A stretch of DNA of 64,000 nucleotides from Bog-756 sp963725395. GTDB taxonomy: Bacteria; Actinomycetota; Acidimicrobiia; Acidimicrobiales; RAAP-2. How positions within the stretch are numbered: position 1 is the first letter of the stretch; the number at the start of each line of letters is the position of its first letter. Both the position numbers and the translations under genes were made by a program. Under the pieces are notes generated by a model, which worked only from the letters and a program-made list of their open reading frames with translations, was not told where the DNA came from and ran no database searches. The stretch is taken from NCBI GenBank assembly GCA_963725395.1, contig CAVRYH010000005.1, positions 62,001 through 126,000 of the forward strand. Reading direction: 5' to 3'. This document shows positions 52,550-61,439 of this stretch, in pieces.

Positions 52550-53668
52550 CTATCGGCCTGATGAAAGGTCGTTGAGCCTCGTGTCGGGAAAGCGCCCGGC
52601 GAAGGCGCGAAGGGGAAGATCCGAGCTAGTCATCAGGCCCGGTTTCGCCTCACACACAGACCGGATGGCATTCACTGCGGGCATCCCAGTGATCGTCATG
52701 CCCACCGAGGCGAAGTACTCCGGTGTCCAGGAACCGTGAGGCCTTCCGGTAGCGGGAAAAATCATGTGCCGGTTGACGATCGTGGGATCTCCCTCAATGG
52801 TGGTGACATAGCACCCTTGAACATCCCAACGTGGTTCTGTCTTCGGAGCCATCTGCCATTCGAGATGCACCTCGATCTTCGGCTCGCCACCCGAGATCCC
52901 CTTGAACTTTGCCAGGCTGGCTCCCACTGACCCTTTCGGCAACGTCCACCACCCAAGGTCAACGTCGTCAGTGCATGCACCGAGTTCGCACTCGAACACT
53001 ATGTCTTCGATCTTCAGGTCGAAGCAGTCCGCCATCATGTAGATCGAATCGCCGAAGACCGTGCAACCGGTCTCCAGGAGACCGGGAACCTCGGGGTCGT
53101 CCACAGGCCGCCCGTAGCCCACGTTCTTCCATGTGTCCACCGAGTGATGACACGAGACATCAACCGTCTCCAAAACGGTGATGTGGTCCACTCGTCCCAT
53201 TCCGGCGGTGGCTACCACGCTGAGAACTTGCGCGAGACCCGGGTTCATGCCTGTCCCATAGAACGTGGACCCGCCCCGCTGACACGCGGCTTCGATGAGT
53301 TCCGTTGGCTTCTTCCCCGAAGGGTGGGGATGATTCCGATCGCGGTGGTACCCCGTGATCCAATCCGACGTGGTCACGACGTTGATGCCTGCATCGAGCA
53401 GTTCACAGAACAGGTCGATGTCCGGCCAGACGCCGTTGAAGTTGACCACGTCCGGGTTGGCTTGGAGCACATCGGCCACATCGCTCGTGGCCGTCACCCC
53501 AAGGGGATCCACACCGACGATCTCGCCGGCGTCAAGACCTACCTTGTCGGGCGAGTAGCAGTAGAGGCCGACCAGGTCGAGGTCGGGATGGTTGACAATC
53601 CGCCCTACCATCTCAGAACCGACGTTGCCAGTGGCGAACTGAAACACTCGAAACTTCCGATGCGACAT
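52550..53668 (-). CDS. DapB-like NAD(P)-dependent dehydrogenase
   Basis: 372 residues from the ATG at 53668, with GGGGAGG six bases upstream. The N-terminal Rossmann strand is RVFQFATGNVGSEMVGRIVN followed by HPDLDLVGLYCYSPDKVGLD. The middle holds VNFNGVWPDIDLFCELLDAG and GSTFYGTGMNPGLAQVLSVV. The family is of dihydrodipicolinate-reductase-like NAD-binding proteins (including 2,4-diaminopentanoate dehydrogenases), of unknown actinobacterial role, often beside terpenoid or sterol catabolic genes. It precedes the Rieske oxygenase in the same direction. Confidence 0.85.
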   Translation of the reverse strand: MSHRKFRVFQFATGNVGSEMVGRIVNHPDLDLVGLYCYSPDKVGLDAGEIVGVDPLGVTATSDVADVLQANPDVVNFNGVWPDIDLFCELLDAGINVVTTSDWITGYHRDRNHPHPSGKKPTELIEAACQRGGSTFYGTGMNPGLAQVLSVVATAGMGRVDHITVLETVDVSCHHSVDTWKNVGYGRPVDDPEVPGLLETGCTVFGDSIYMMADCFDLKIEDIVFECELGACTDDVDLGWWTLPKGSVGASLAKFKGISGGEPKIEVHLEWQMAPKTEPRWDVQGCYVTTIEGDPTIVNRHMIFPATGRPHGSWTPEYFASVGMTITGMPAVNAIRSVCEAKPGLMTSSDLPLRAFAGRFPDTRLNDLSSGR

Positions 53669-53888
53669 TCGTCGATCCTCCCCCGTAACAACGTCGAACC
53701 CCTGAACCCACCATAAGGGTTCCAGAGTTGCGCCTCGACGTCTACTCAGATCAGGCAACCGTTGTCCGTTCTAACTGCCACCGGCTGGGATGACAGGGCA
53801 ACCCGGTCATCCCGAGGCACCACAGATCACCCGATGGCGGCGCGCCTCTCAATCAGGCACGAGTGGCGCAACGGAGGTTGCTCCGGAC

Positions 53889-55073
53889 ATGGACCGAGCA
53901 CCGCCCTGGCCCTGGGGCTACGTTGGCCGGGTGCGTACCCTACGAGTGGCAATCGTCCTAGTCGGTGTGGTGCTCGTCGCTACCACCATTTTCGCGGTGA
54001 AAGCGGCAACCGCCGCCCCCACGGCATCAGGAGGGTCAGGCCACGTCTCGACAATCTGGCTCAAGATGGCTCACGCCTACAAGCCAAACCCGGCGGCGGG
54101 CACGACGGACGACTACCACTGCACGTTGTTGAACCCCCACGTCACCCAGAACTCCTACGTCATCTCCAGCCAGTTCTTTCCCGGGAGCGCCGAGGACCAC
54201 CACGCCGCTTTGTACCTGGTGCCACCGTCGCTTAGCGCAACAGCCGAAAAGGACAACCAGGTCGGAAAAGGCTGGTCCTGTTTCGGTGAGGGAGCACTCC
54301 CGAACACGCCCCTCGCCGACCTCGCGGCGGTCCCGCTTCTCAGTGTCTGGGCTCCAGGTCACGGGGCGGACGACCTGCCCAAGGGGACGGGGATCCTGCT
54401 TCCGGCCGGGAGTCTGGTGATCATGCAGGTTCATTACAACCTTCTGGTCGGCGACGGACCGGTAAAGAACTCGCTGGTACTCCACACCGTGCCCACCTCG
54501 ACGCCCCTCCTGCCTCTTCATCTCGATTTGATGCAGGCTCCGCCGAACATCCCCTGTCCGTCGGGTGTGATCGGTCCGCTGTGCAGCCGCACCGCCGAGC
54601 TTGCCAACGTGGGTCAACGGTTCGGCCCGACTACCGTCGCGGAGGTTGACGGGATCGAGTTGCTCTGTGGAGAGAACCCATCTGATCCACCGGTGAGCGA
54701 CTCAGCCTCGTGTACGTCATCAGTCGAGAAGAGCGGCTACATCGTCAGGGTCCAGGCCCATATGCACCTCTTGGGTGTGTCCTTCACAATGGTCCTCAAC
54801 CCGGGAACCCCCGAGGCGAAGACGGTCCTCGATGTCCCCGACTACAACTTCCACTACCAGCGGTCCTACAATCTGGCCACGCCCATCTCAGTCACCGCCG
54901 GAGAGCCGATCCAGATCGACTGCCATTACGACCCGACCCTGGCCCAGGAGCTACCCCTCCTACGGAAGGCCCCACCTCACTTCGTGACCTGGGGCGACGG
55001 ATCGACGGACGAGATGTGCATCGGTCTGGCGTGGACCTCTGCCTCCCTCCCGAACCCGCACGACCCCGTGTAG
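53889..55073 (+). CDS. Copper type II monooxygenase-like secreted protein, paralogue 2
   Basis: 394 residues from the ATG at 53889 (GGAGG 11 bases upstream; GTG 53931 is an alternative). A membrane or signal helix (LRVAIVLVGVVLVATTIFAV) is followed by two copper-domain halves. These include DDYHCTLLNPHVTQNSYVIS, the HH of AEDHHAALYLVPPS, VIMQVHYNLLVGDG, AHMHLLGVSF (H-x-H), DYNFHYQRSYNL and STDEMCIGL (Met). Each motif has an equal in 22824-24107; overall identity is roughly half. It lacks the His/Gly-rich tail of that paralogue. Exported, probably a copper hydroxylase; the substrate is unknown. Confidence 0.75.
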   Translation: MDRAPPWPWGYVGRVRTLRVAIVLVGVVLVATTIFAVKAATAAPTASGGSGHVSTIWLKMAHAYKPNPAAGTTDDYHCTLLNPHVTQNSYVISSQFFPGSAEDHHAALYLVPPSLSATAEKDNQVGKGWSCFGEGALPNTPLADLAAVPLLSVWAPGHGADDLPKGTGILLPAGSLVIMQVHYNLLVGDGPVKNSLVLHTVPTSTPLLPLHLDLMQAPPNIPCPSGVIGPLCSRTAELANVGQRFGPTTVAEVDGIELLCGENPSDPPVSDSASCTSSVEKSGYIVRVQAHMHLLGVSFTMVLNPGTPEAKTVLDVPDYNFHYQRSYNLATPISVTAGEPIQIDCHYDPTLAQELPLLRKAPPHFVTWGDGSTDEMCIGLAWTSASLPNPHDPV

Positions 55074-55412
55074 CTGTCATCGCAGGCGGAGAAGTTGGCA
55101 ACGGTCGACTACCGCAGACCGACCTCTCGCTGCCGTACCGGTGGGCGAGCGTGGGGCCTCGATGAAATTGGAAGCCGCATGGCCACCCGAGCGCCAAAGT
55201 CGTCGTCTCCGATGGAACGCTCGTGCTCTCTGATAACCGTTAGCTCAGGTGTCTGTCAGGGCGTCCATCGTGACGAAGCCAAGGGACTCGTAGACTACCC
55301 TGGCCCAAGGTCTCCATGGTGATCTCGCCTGCGCTGAATCCGGTGCCCACCACGTAGGCTGAACCCGTTCTCGACCCGACGGATTTGGCCCAGTTCAAAG
55401 GAGGACATGGTC
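55074..55412. other. Intergenic region
   Basis: It holds a short minus-strand acetyltransferase-like tail (55245-55310) and the ribosome binding site of the DUF385 gene. No complete gene was seen. Confidence 0.35.
55245..55310 (-). pseudogene. Possible GNAT acetyltransferase C-terminal remnant
   Basis: The minus strand reads ARVVYESLGFVTMDALTDT and stops, recalling the LYESLGF end of GNAT enzymes. It is only about 20 residues; the rest is not seen. Confidence 0.3.
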
Positions 55413-55760
55413 ATGAGTGCCTTCCAGCGAATGGCAGCGGTGGCAAACTCGGTGGTCCAGCCCCTAGTGCTTTCCCGACGATGGGGGAGACTCGTCGAGG
55501 GCCGTATGACGGTGATCACGTACACGGGACGACGCTCGGGTCGCACCTTCTCTACGCCCGTCGCGTACAAGAGGCAGGGCGACGAAGTGTCCATAAAGGT
55601 CGAATGGCCGGACCGAAAGACTTGGTGGCGCAATTTCGCTGATCATGACGAACCGATCTTCGTCCGCCTTCAGGGCGTCGAACGGCGTGGAAATGCCACC
55701 GCCACGCGAGATCCTCAAGGTCAGGTCAGAGTCAACATCATCTTGGAGCCAGACCCTTAG
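55413..55760 (+). CDS. DUF385/Ddn-like F420-type nitroreductase family protein
   Basis: About 115 residues from the ATG at 55413, eight bases after GGAGG; the ATG at 55407 is too close to the binding site. The fold is a split barrel: GRMTVITYTGRRSGRTFSTP, VAYKRQGDEVSIKVEWPDRK, TWWRNFADHDEPIFVRLQGV. The W-x-x-NF and TGRxSGxxxxTPV motifs mark the deazaflavin (F420)-dependent nitroreductase family. The substrate is unknown. Confidence 0.8.
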   Translation: MSAFQRMAAVANSVVQPLVLSRRWGRLVEGRMTVITYTGRRSGRTFSTPVAYKRQGDEVSIKVEWPDRKTWWRNFADHDEPIFVRLQGVERRGNATATRDPQGQVRVNIILEPDP

Positions 55761-55845
55761 GCCACGTTCGGGGCGACTCAAGAAGATCGAGGTTCGGGGT
55801 GGGCGCCGGAACAGTGTTCGCCGGAGCAGTGGCAGTGCCTGGTTC

Positions 55846-56388
55846 CTAAGTCTCAGTCAGCGCCCGGTCGAGAACTCTGGCAGCACACGACTCCGAACTG
55901 GCATGGCTCGTGTCGACGATCAGGTCGTACTCGACACCTTGGTGGACAACGGGCGCTTGAGATTCAGCCTGACCGGCCACACGATCTGGCCGCCGCGCTT
56001 GCCGTGCTCGCGCAACGGCAAGGTCGCAGGTCACGCCGACCCACAGCACCTCTAATCCGCTGAGAGCCGTTCGCAGCCGTTCCTGACCAGATCCGCCGTC
56101 AAGAAGAACCTCATCGACGATGACACCGGTCCCGCTGGAAGCGATTGTTGCAATTGCCTGGTACCACGAGGCCTCCAGACTCCGCCACCCTGGACCAACT
56201 TCGACCTGTCCGGTCGCGCTGACCTGCAGGAGCGTCCCGTCGTCGATCCCCTTGTCGGGAACGGCCCTGGTGAGGTCATCGATACCGAGGAGCAGCCAAG
56301 GCGTGGCCAACATGGTTTGCAGGCACCGGCCGATAGACGTCTTGCCGGACGAAGATGTGCCGTTCAGGACGATGACCTGAATAGCCAT
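55846..56388 (-). CDS. Chloramphenicol-phosphotransferase-like P-loop kinase
   Basis: 180 residues from the ATG at 56388. A Walker A motif at the extreme N-terminus (VIVLNGTSSSGKTSIGRCLQ) binds ATP. LLLGIDDLTRAVPDKG and GVIVDEVLLDGGSGQERLRT follow, and EVLWVGVTCDLAVARARQAR is the family signature. Proteins of this family phosphorylate chloramphenicol at the 3-hydroxyl, but most distant members have other substrates. Resistance is not shown. It converges with the nitroreductase-like gene. Confidence 0.85.
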   Translation of the reverse strand: MAIQVIVLNGTSSSGKTSIGRCLQTMLATPWLLLGIDDLTRAVPDKGIDDGTLLQVSATGQVEVGPGWRSLEASWYQAIATIASSGTGVIVDEVLLDGGSGQERLRTALSGLEVLWVGVTCDLAVARARQARRPDRVAGQAESQAPVVHQGVEYDLIVDTSHASSESCAARVLDRALTET

Positions 56389-56486
56389 TCGCGCAGGGTA
56401 ACACTGTCCCTAAACCCCGGAAGGTGGGACACGCCGGTACCCCCGGTTCTCGGCGGCCGAACGAATGAACCTATAGCGTCACTTCA

Positions 56487-57548
56487 GTGGCCGACCCCCT
56501 CGACGACCTGGCCGAACTGTGGCGGTGGTTCGCTAACGGGATCATGGCCGGCTACTGCCCGCTCTACGAAGAGATCGCCCGGTCGGTGGCCGAAGACCGC
56601 GAGCTCCTATCGCTGCAGTACTCGGCTCGCCCCCACGCCCACCTGCCGCCAATGCTGCTGGCCGGCGCCCACTGCCTCCTGTTGAGCGGCATCGACCACC
56701 CCCTCGCCGACGTGTATGCCGATCGTTCGTCGAGGCCTGCCGCGCCCCTCTTCCGCGACCTTTGCCTGGGGCACCGTAGTGCCCTCTTGGAGATACTCAA
56801 CACCCGTACGATGCAGACCAACGAAGTTGGCCGCAGCGCTTTCCTCGGGCCAGCTCTCATGCGGGCGGCGAGCGGCCAGGCGGTGCAGTTGATTGACGTC
56901 GGCTGCAGCGCCGGGCTCAACATGCTCTGTGACAGGTACCGGCTCGACTACGGGGAGAACGGGGCGACCGGGCCCGAAGACTCACCGGTGCGTATCGAGT
57001 GCCGAGTGGTGGCCGGTGCGCCGCCGGTGGCGCCTTCGTTACCGGTGATCGCCGGTCGGGTAGGCATCGATCTAGACCCGCCCGATCTAACCGACCCCGA
57101 CGACGCCCGATGGCTGCTGGCCTGTGTGTGGCCAGGGACCGGCCGCTTCCAGCGGGCGGAACGCGCCATTCAGATGGGTCAAGCCGACCCACCGGCGGTG
57201 CTTCAGGGCGACGCCCTCGTGACGCTGCCCGAGGTACTGGCCGATCTGGGGGAGGGTCAGGTCGTGGTGCTCAACTCGTGGTCGTTCTCATACTTCTCCA
57301 TCAAGCAGCGCCAAGACTATGTCGACCTGCTGGCTACGATCGGTCAGGACCGCCCAGTTGTCTGGCTGTGCATGGACGCTCCCGGGGTAGTCGAGCTCGT
57401 GGCCGGGGAAGAGGTTCCACAGTCGGAAAGCGTGGAAAGCGACGTGCTCTGCTGCGTGACGTTCGAGGACGGTTCAGCGCCCCGGTCCGAGGTGCTGGCG
57501 TTCGTTCAGAGCCATGGCCAGTCGATGGTCTGGCGGGCCTCCCGCTAG
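56487..57548 (+). CDS. DUF2332 family protein
   Basis: 353 residues from GTG 56487. Family segments are AELWRWFANGIMAGYCPLYE then EIARSVAEDRELLSL, LPPMLLAGAHCLLLSGIDHP, FRDLCLGHRSALLEILNTRT, MQTNEVGRSAFLGPAL, and VQLIDVGCSAGLNMLCDRYR. The last is a Rossmann-like motif resembling SAM-dependent methyltransferases. The remainder includes VVVLNSWSFSYFSIKQRQDY. Common in actinobacteria and of unknown function; methyltransferase-like activity is inferred. Confidence 0.85.
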   Translation: MADPLDDLAELWRWFANGIMAGYCPLYEEIARSVAEDRELLSLQYSARPHAHLPPMLLAGAHCLLLSGIDHPLADVYADRSSRPAAPLFRDLCLGHRSALLEILNTRTMQTNEVGRSAFLGPALMRAASGQAVQLIDVGCSAGLNMLCDRYRLDYGENGATGPEDSPVRIECRVVAGAPPVAPSLPVIAGRVGIDLDPPDLTDPDDARWLLACVWPGTGRFQRAERAIQMGQADPPAVLQGDALVTLPEVLADLGEGQVVVLNSWSFSYFSIKQRQDYVDLLATIGQDRPVVWLCMDAPGVVELVAGEEVPQSESVESDVLCCVTFEDGSAPRSEVLAFVQSHGQSMVWRASR

Positions 57549-57993
57549 CTCAGTGACCGGGGACATTCCAGCGTGACGCCTTGTAGCGTCGTTCAACGGG
57601 AGCGGGGCGCATCTCATCTATGCAAGATGGGATCATCGGATCCACGGGACGGCGAATTAATCCCCAATTCAGGGGTGAAGCACAAGCGCCGGGCAGTCGT
57701 TGCGAGGTGAGGTAGTGAAGCGGTGCGAAATCAGCCGCATGGGTCGTGAGGGACCTGAGCCCTGGAGCCAGCGAGCCTGTGGATCCGAACGAACTCCCTT
57801 GATGTTGGCAATGACCGCGTGGGGCCGATTATCGGGTATTGAGCGGTCATCGTCTCGACCCCCTGCCCGTGATCGAACTCGGACCGATAGCCAGCTGGGA
57901 AGAACTCGGGGCGCCCGCCACCACTGCGGTGAGATTTCGGTTTTGTTGTTACGCTGCGGACATCGGCGGCGTGAGTTGGGGTAATCCAGGCGG
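57549..57993. other. Intergenic region with hairpin repeat
   Basis: A dispersed repeat copy fills 57598-57760. Otherwise no gene was recognised; the promoter of the following broken secreted gene should be here. Confidence 0.4.
57598..57760. repeat. Dispersed hairpin repeat copy
   Basis: GCGGGGCGCATCTCATCTATG, AATTAATCCCCAATTCAGGG and GCAGTCGTTGCGAGGTGAGG align in order with the copies at 25037 and 28005. It lies downstream of DUF2332. Confidence 0.75.
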
Positions 57994-58984
57994 AGAATCA
58001 TTCCAGTAGGGCTGGGAACAGCTCTCGTTCTGGCGTTGAGCGTTGTGATCCCTTCGGTGGCCTCGGCGTCCACGGCCACCACGGTGGTGGTCTCCTCGTC
58101 GGATCTGGTTACCGGATCTCCGGCGGCTGGCCAGTTCGTGGTGATCAATCAGAGTGGTGGTCTGGGCGGAGTGGGCTTGGTATCGGGTCCGGCGACACCG
58201 CCGCTCGGGCTGGGGAGCCTGCAGATGAATGTGACGGGGGCCGCGGACCACTGGAGTGTCTACAACTACGACCACACAGGCACCAAGCTTGCGGACATCA
58301 CCGAGCTCGGCTACTCGACATACACGGACAACACAACGACCGCACCCATCCTGCAGATCGAAATCAATCCCGGCAATACCACTGGCACGGACGCAGGGGT
58401 GACCTTACTCGACGCTGAGTTTCGAACCCTATCTCCAGACAGCCGGTGTGACCCCTAACATCTGGCAGCAATGGAATGTCCTGTCCGGGCAGGTGTGGGG
58501 AACCCACCTGACTGGGGCGCCCAACGACGCTCCATTATCCTGGAGCAACCTCCTCGCCACATATCCGAACGCAACGATCACTGGTGGTTTCGGTTTGAAC
58601 GTGGGCAGCGGCTGGTCGGCAATGACCGGTGAGACGGACGCCCTTGCCATCGGAACCGCGGCACAGGTGACGACCTACAACTTTGAGCCACCGTTTCAGG
58701 TCACCACGGCCACGCTGCCTTCCGGAACAGTCAAAGTGGCGTACACCGCTAACCTGACAGCCAAGGGAGGAAACCCCCCGTACACGTGGTCCATTGTCTC
58801 GGGCGGTCTGCCGACCGGACTCCACCTTCATGGATCCAGCGGCGTGATCTCGGGCAAGCCATCCAATGCCGACACCGGGACGTACACCTTCACGGTCAAG
58901 GTCGTCGACAAAAAGGTCAAGGTGAAGCATCAGCCGCCCACCCAGAACACGACGACCAAGGTGCTTTCAATAGCGATCTCGTGA
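57994..58984 (+). pseudogene. Secreted protein with Ig-like domain, start lost and frameshifted
   Basis: A signal peptide is visible (VGLGTALVLALSVVIPSVAS), but no ATG, GTG or TTG precedes it before an in-frame TAA at 57984; the first start-like codon is TTG 58036 inside the signal. The mature part GPATPPLGLGSLQMNVTGAA, GTKLADITELGYSTYTDNTT is stopped at 58457. Removing one T near 58408 joins YSTLSFEPYLQTAG to VTPNIWQQWNVLSGQVWGTH. An Ig-like (He_PIG) domain ends it (LPSGTVKVAYTANLTAKGGN, GLPTGLHLHGSSGVISGKPS). Two lesions suggest a real pseudogene. Confidence 0.65.
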
Positions 58985-59218
58985 GCCCTTGGGAGATTCA
59001 CCGGTGGGTGAGGTCTTCTAGCATGGGGGCCTGGACGAGATGGCCCATGCTTCAAAGATTCAGCCGTCTTCGTACTCGGATCGATTGATCGGACTGGTCT
59101 GTCAGGACCGCCTCAGGCGCATTCGAGGAAAGCGTCTGCCGAGTTGGGGCAGATACTGGGTATTCCGCAGTGGCACCTCCGGGCGCGTGGATACCTCCAT
59201 GGGATCACCGGTTCTAGT

Positions 59219-59764
59219 TCAGAACGACACCGTTCCGGCTCCGGATTGCAGCGCAAAGTAGTGGAGCACATCGCTATCGCTGCATGTGTTTCCGCTGCCC
59301 GTTCGTGCGAGAATCCAGGCATCGGTCTCGGAGAGGGCTAGGTGTCCAGAAATGCCCGAGTAGTGCCCGGTACCGCCAGAGAGGGTCACCGAACCGGAGA
59401 CAGCGCCCGCAGACGAACAACTCCTCTTGTTGATGGGGATCGCAGTCTTGCTGGCCTTCTTGTTGAAGCTCGTCTCGTTTACCTTGAACGTGCCCTTCTG
59501 GAGCGTGACTAGGGCCCAGTTGCCACTCTGATCTGGCTGGCCGTCCTTGTTCACGGTTGTTACCGTCCCGTAGTCACCAATGGCTCCCGTAATGACGATA
59601 GCTACGGTCGCATCACTGGTCGATTGTGTAGTCCAGAATCTAACCAAACCACCGGGAGGCGTCGCAGCGCCCGTGACCGCCACGGTGGTCATCGCAATTG
59701 TCGTGCCACACAGAATCGCCGAACCGATGACGATTGCGCTGATCTTGAATCGAAGTTTGAACAC
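59219..59764 (-). CDS. Secreted beta-rich protein of unknown function
   Basis: About 181 residues from GTG 59764, with AGGCGGAG five bases upstream. A signal peptide (FKISAIVIGSAILCGTTIAM) is followed by a beta-rich mature part: GNWALVTLQKGTFKVNETSF, NKKASKTAIPINKRSCSSAG, VSGSVTLSGGTGHYSGISGH, LALSETDAWI and TCSDSDVLHY. The GTGxYxGxSGxL segment recalls allene-oxide-cyclase-barrel-like exported actinobacterial proteins. The two cysteines may pair. Function unknown. Confidence 0.7.
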   Translation of the reverse strand: MFKLRFKISAIVIGSAILCGTTIAMTTVAVTGAATPPGGLVRFWTTQSTSDATVAIVITGAIGDYGTVTTVNKDGQPDQSGNWALVTLQKGTFKVNETSFNKKASKTAIPINKRSCSSAGAVSGSVTLSGGTGHYSGISGHLALSETDAWILARTGSGNTCSDSDVLHYFALQSGAGTVSF

Positions 59765-59954
59765 GGGTACTCCGCCTTTCTTCCCAGTTGTCACCACTCA
59801 GACGATCCGAAATGTAACACTGCGCCTGATCGCCGGGAGTGGACCGCCCCAGATGGCATCCTCGAACTCACGGATCGCCAGAGGGGGCCGCGAGGCCTTT
59901 TGCTGGGTGCGACCTCATTCACAAGGCGGCACAGGGTTCAGCGAAAGTGGGAGA

Positions 59955-60677
59955 CTATTCGACGACTGCTGAGTTGCGGATCTGCTTAGTTGACATCCCT
60001 GACGCCTTGATCGCCTTCGCTGCGGCCCGGGCCGCATCCGATACCTCGTCATAGCCCGTCCACTTCTGTTCAATGTCGTCAGCCTGGAGGACGATCTCGG
60101 AAGATTCGATTCGCAACCGCACCTTCCCTACCCGAACCGTCGCATTGCGTTCCATGAGCATCCGCCAGATGAGACCCCGAAGCTCAACTCGGAGTTCCTG
60201 CTTCTTTGTACCGAACAGCTCGATGCCGTCATCGGAAAGACTTCCAACTGAGTCGGATCGGTGTTCACGGCACAACACGGCTACTGCGGCACGTTCGAGA
60301 AGTTCAGTGCGCTCGCCAGGACCCAAACCGGCCCTCACCCCGAGCGCCAGTTGGGCAATCCGACGTGAAACCCGTTCGGCTTCTCCTGCCCCCTGGTCCG
60401 CCGCGTCAATATCTACAGCGACTCTTCCCCCAATCCCCGAGATCTGGCCGGGGTCAGCGAGAAGTGTGGCAACTCGATCCGAAAGCGCCGATACGTCGCG
60501 AAAGTCCTCGTCCAGGCGAGCGACGAGCGACTCGAGACCCGGGGCGGGAATCGGATCGACCTCGTGGGCAACTCTCAGCTCGTCGACATGAGCAGCCAAG
60601 GCTTTGCCGAGGAGCCAGGCCCTCGCCGCTCTCAGGGTCGCCGTGGCAGCCCGTCGTCTCGCCTCCCTCTGCGACAT
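59955..60677 (-). CDS. Unknown helical protein
   Basis: About 240 residues from the ATG at 60677, preceded by GGGAGAG; a longer frame upstream has no support. The product is helical and charged (SQREARRRAATATLRAARAW, ESLVARLDEDFRDVSALSDR, LTVRVGKV-like C-terminal strands), with two repeated-looking segments (GIELFGTKKQELRVELRGLI, VRLRIESSEIVLQADDIEQK) and a tail AARAAAKAIKASGMSTKQIR. There is no signal peptide. No family was recognised. Its composition is normal for coding sequence here. Confidence 0.55.
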   Translation of the reverse strand: MSQREARRRAATATLRAARAWLLGKALAAHVDELRVAHEVDPIPAPGLESLVARLDEDFRDVSALSDRVATLLADPGQISGIGGRVAVDIDAADQGAGEAERVSRRIAQLALGVRAGLGPGERTELLERAAVAVLCREHRSDSVGSLSDDGIELFGTKKQELRVELRGLIWRMLMERNATVRVGKVRLRIESSEIVLQADDIEQKWTGYDEVSDAARAAAKAIKASGMSTKQIRNSAVVE

Positions 60678-61439
60678 CGTCGCTCTCCCTGCCAGGCCAG
60701 GATTGCCCGAATCGGGGCAGGGCGGAATCGCCCACCTCCGCCCCTCTGACCACTCGACCGGCACATGGTGGTCCTCGGCGGACGCAAAGACAACCGCTGC
60801 TCTCTCTCGGTAGCCGGCTAGTTACCGGGGGTGGTAGCGCTGCCCGCCGGCCCACGGGGTCATTCAGCCGACCATCGGCGTCAGACAAGGGTTCCGTTCC
60901 CCAAGTCCTCGGTTCGGGGGGCGGCCGGCTTCGCCCGTTCGTCGGCTGAGGGTCATTGTAAGATTCGAGAACTTGGTGCTGACATCTACACGCTCGGCCG
61001 GTGACACCGAGGTTCGGGCGCAGGTATTGCGCCGACAACCCGACGGCTCCTGGCTACGGATTATCGACCGCCCTGAGGTTCCCCAGACCTAGCCGAATCG
61101 CCACACCCAGATGCAGTCCCTAGTCGCAGACTCCGAGCCGTCAGCGCTGCCCGATCATTGCGAGAGCGGGACGGCCGCCCCGATGCCGATCCTCTGATCG
61201 CCGGAGATCGCCGCCATGAGGGAGGGTCGCCTCAGAACCACCTCCGTGGAGTAGACCAACAGGCTGCGCCCTCTGTGGCTGCCTCTGCATCGCCATCATC
61301 AGGACCGGTAACTTGGGTACCGAGAAACCTCAGTCGTGTCACAAAGGAGCGGCCTCAGCTGTGCTCGAGCGAAGCACTTCTTCGGCGTAGGGCCTGATGA
61401 TGAGCGGAACGACTGCGACACAGACGTCGCCGTCTCCCA
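60678..61439. other. Long gene-free region
   Basis: No gene was recognised on either strand. Bases 61349-61402 repeat those at 5411-5470 in block order, a further dispersed intergenic repeat. The promoter of the large surface protein should lie at its right end. Confidence 0.4.
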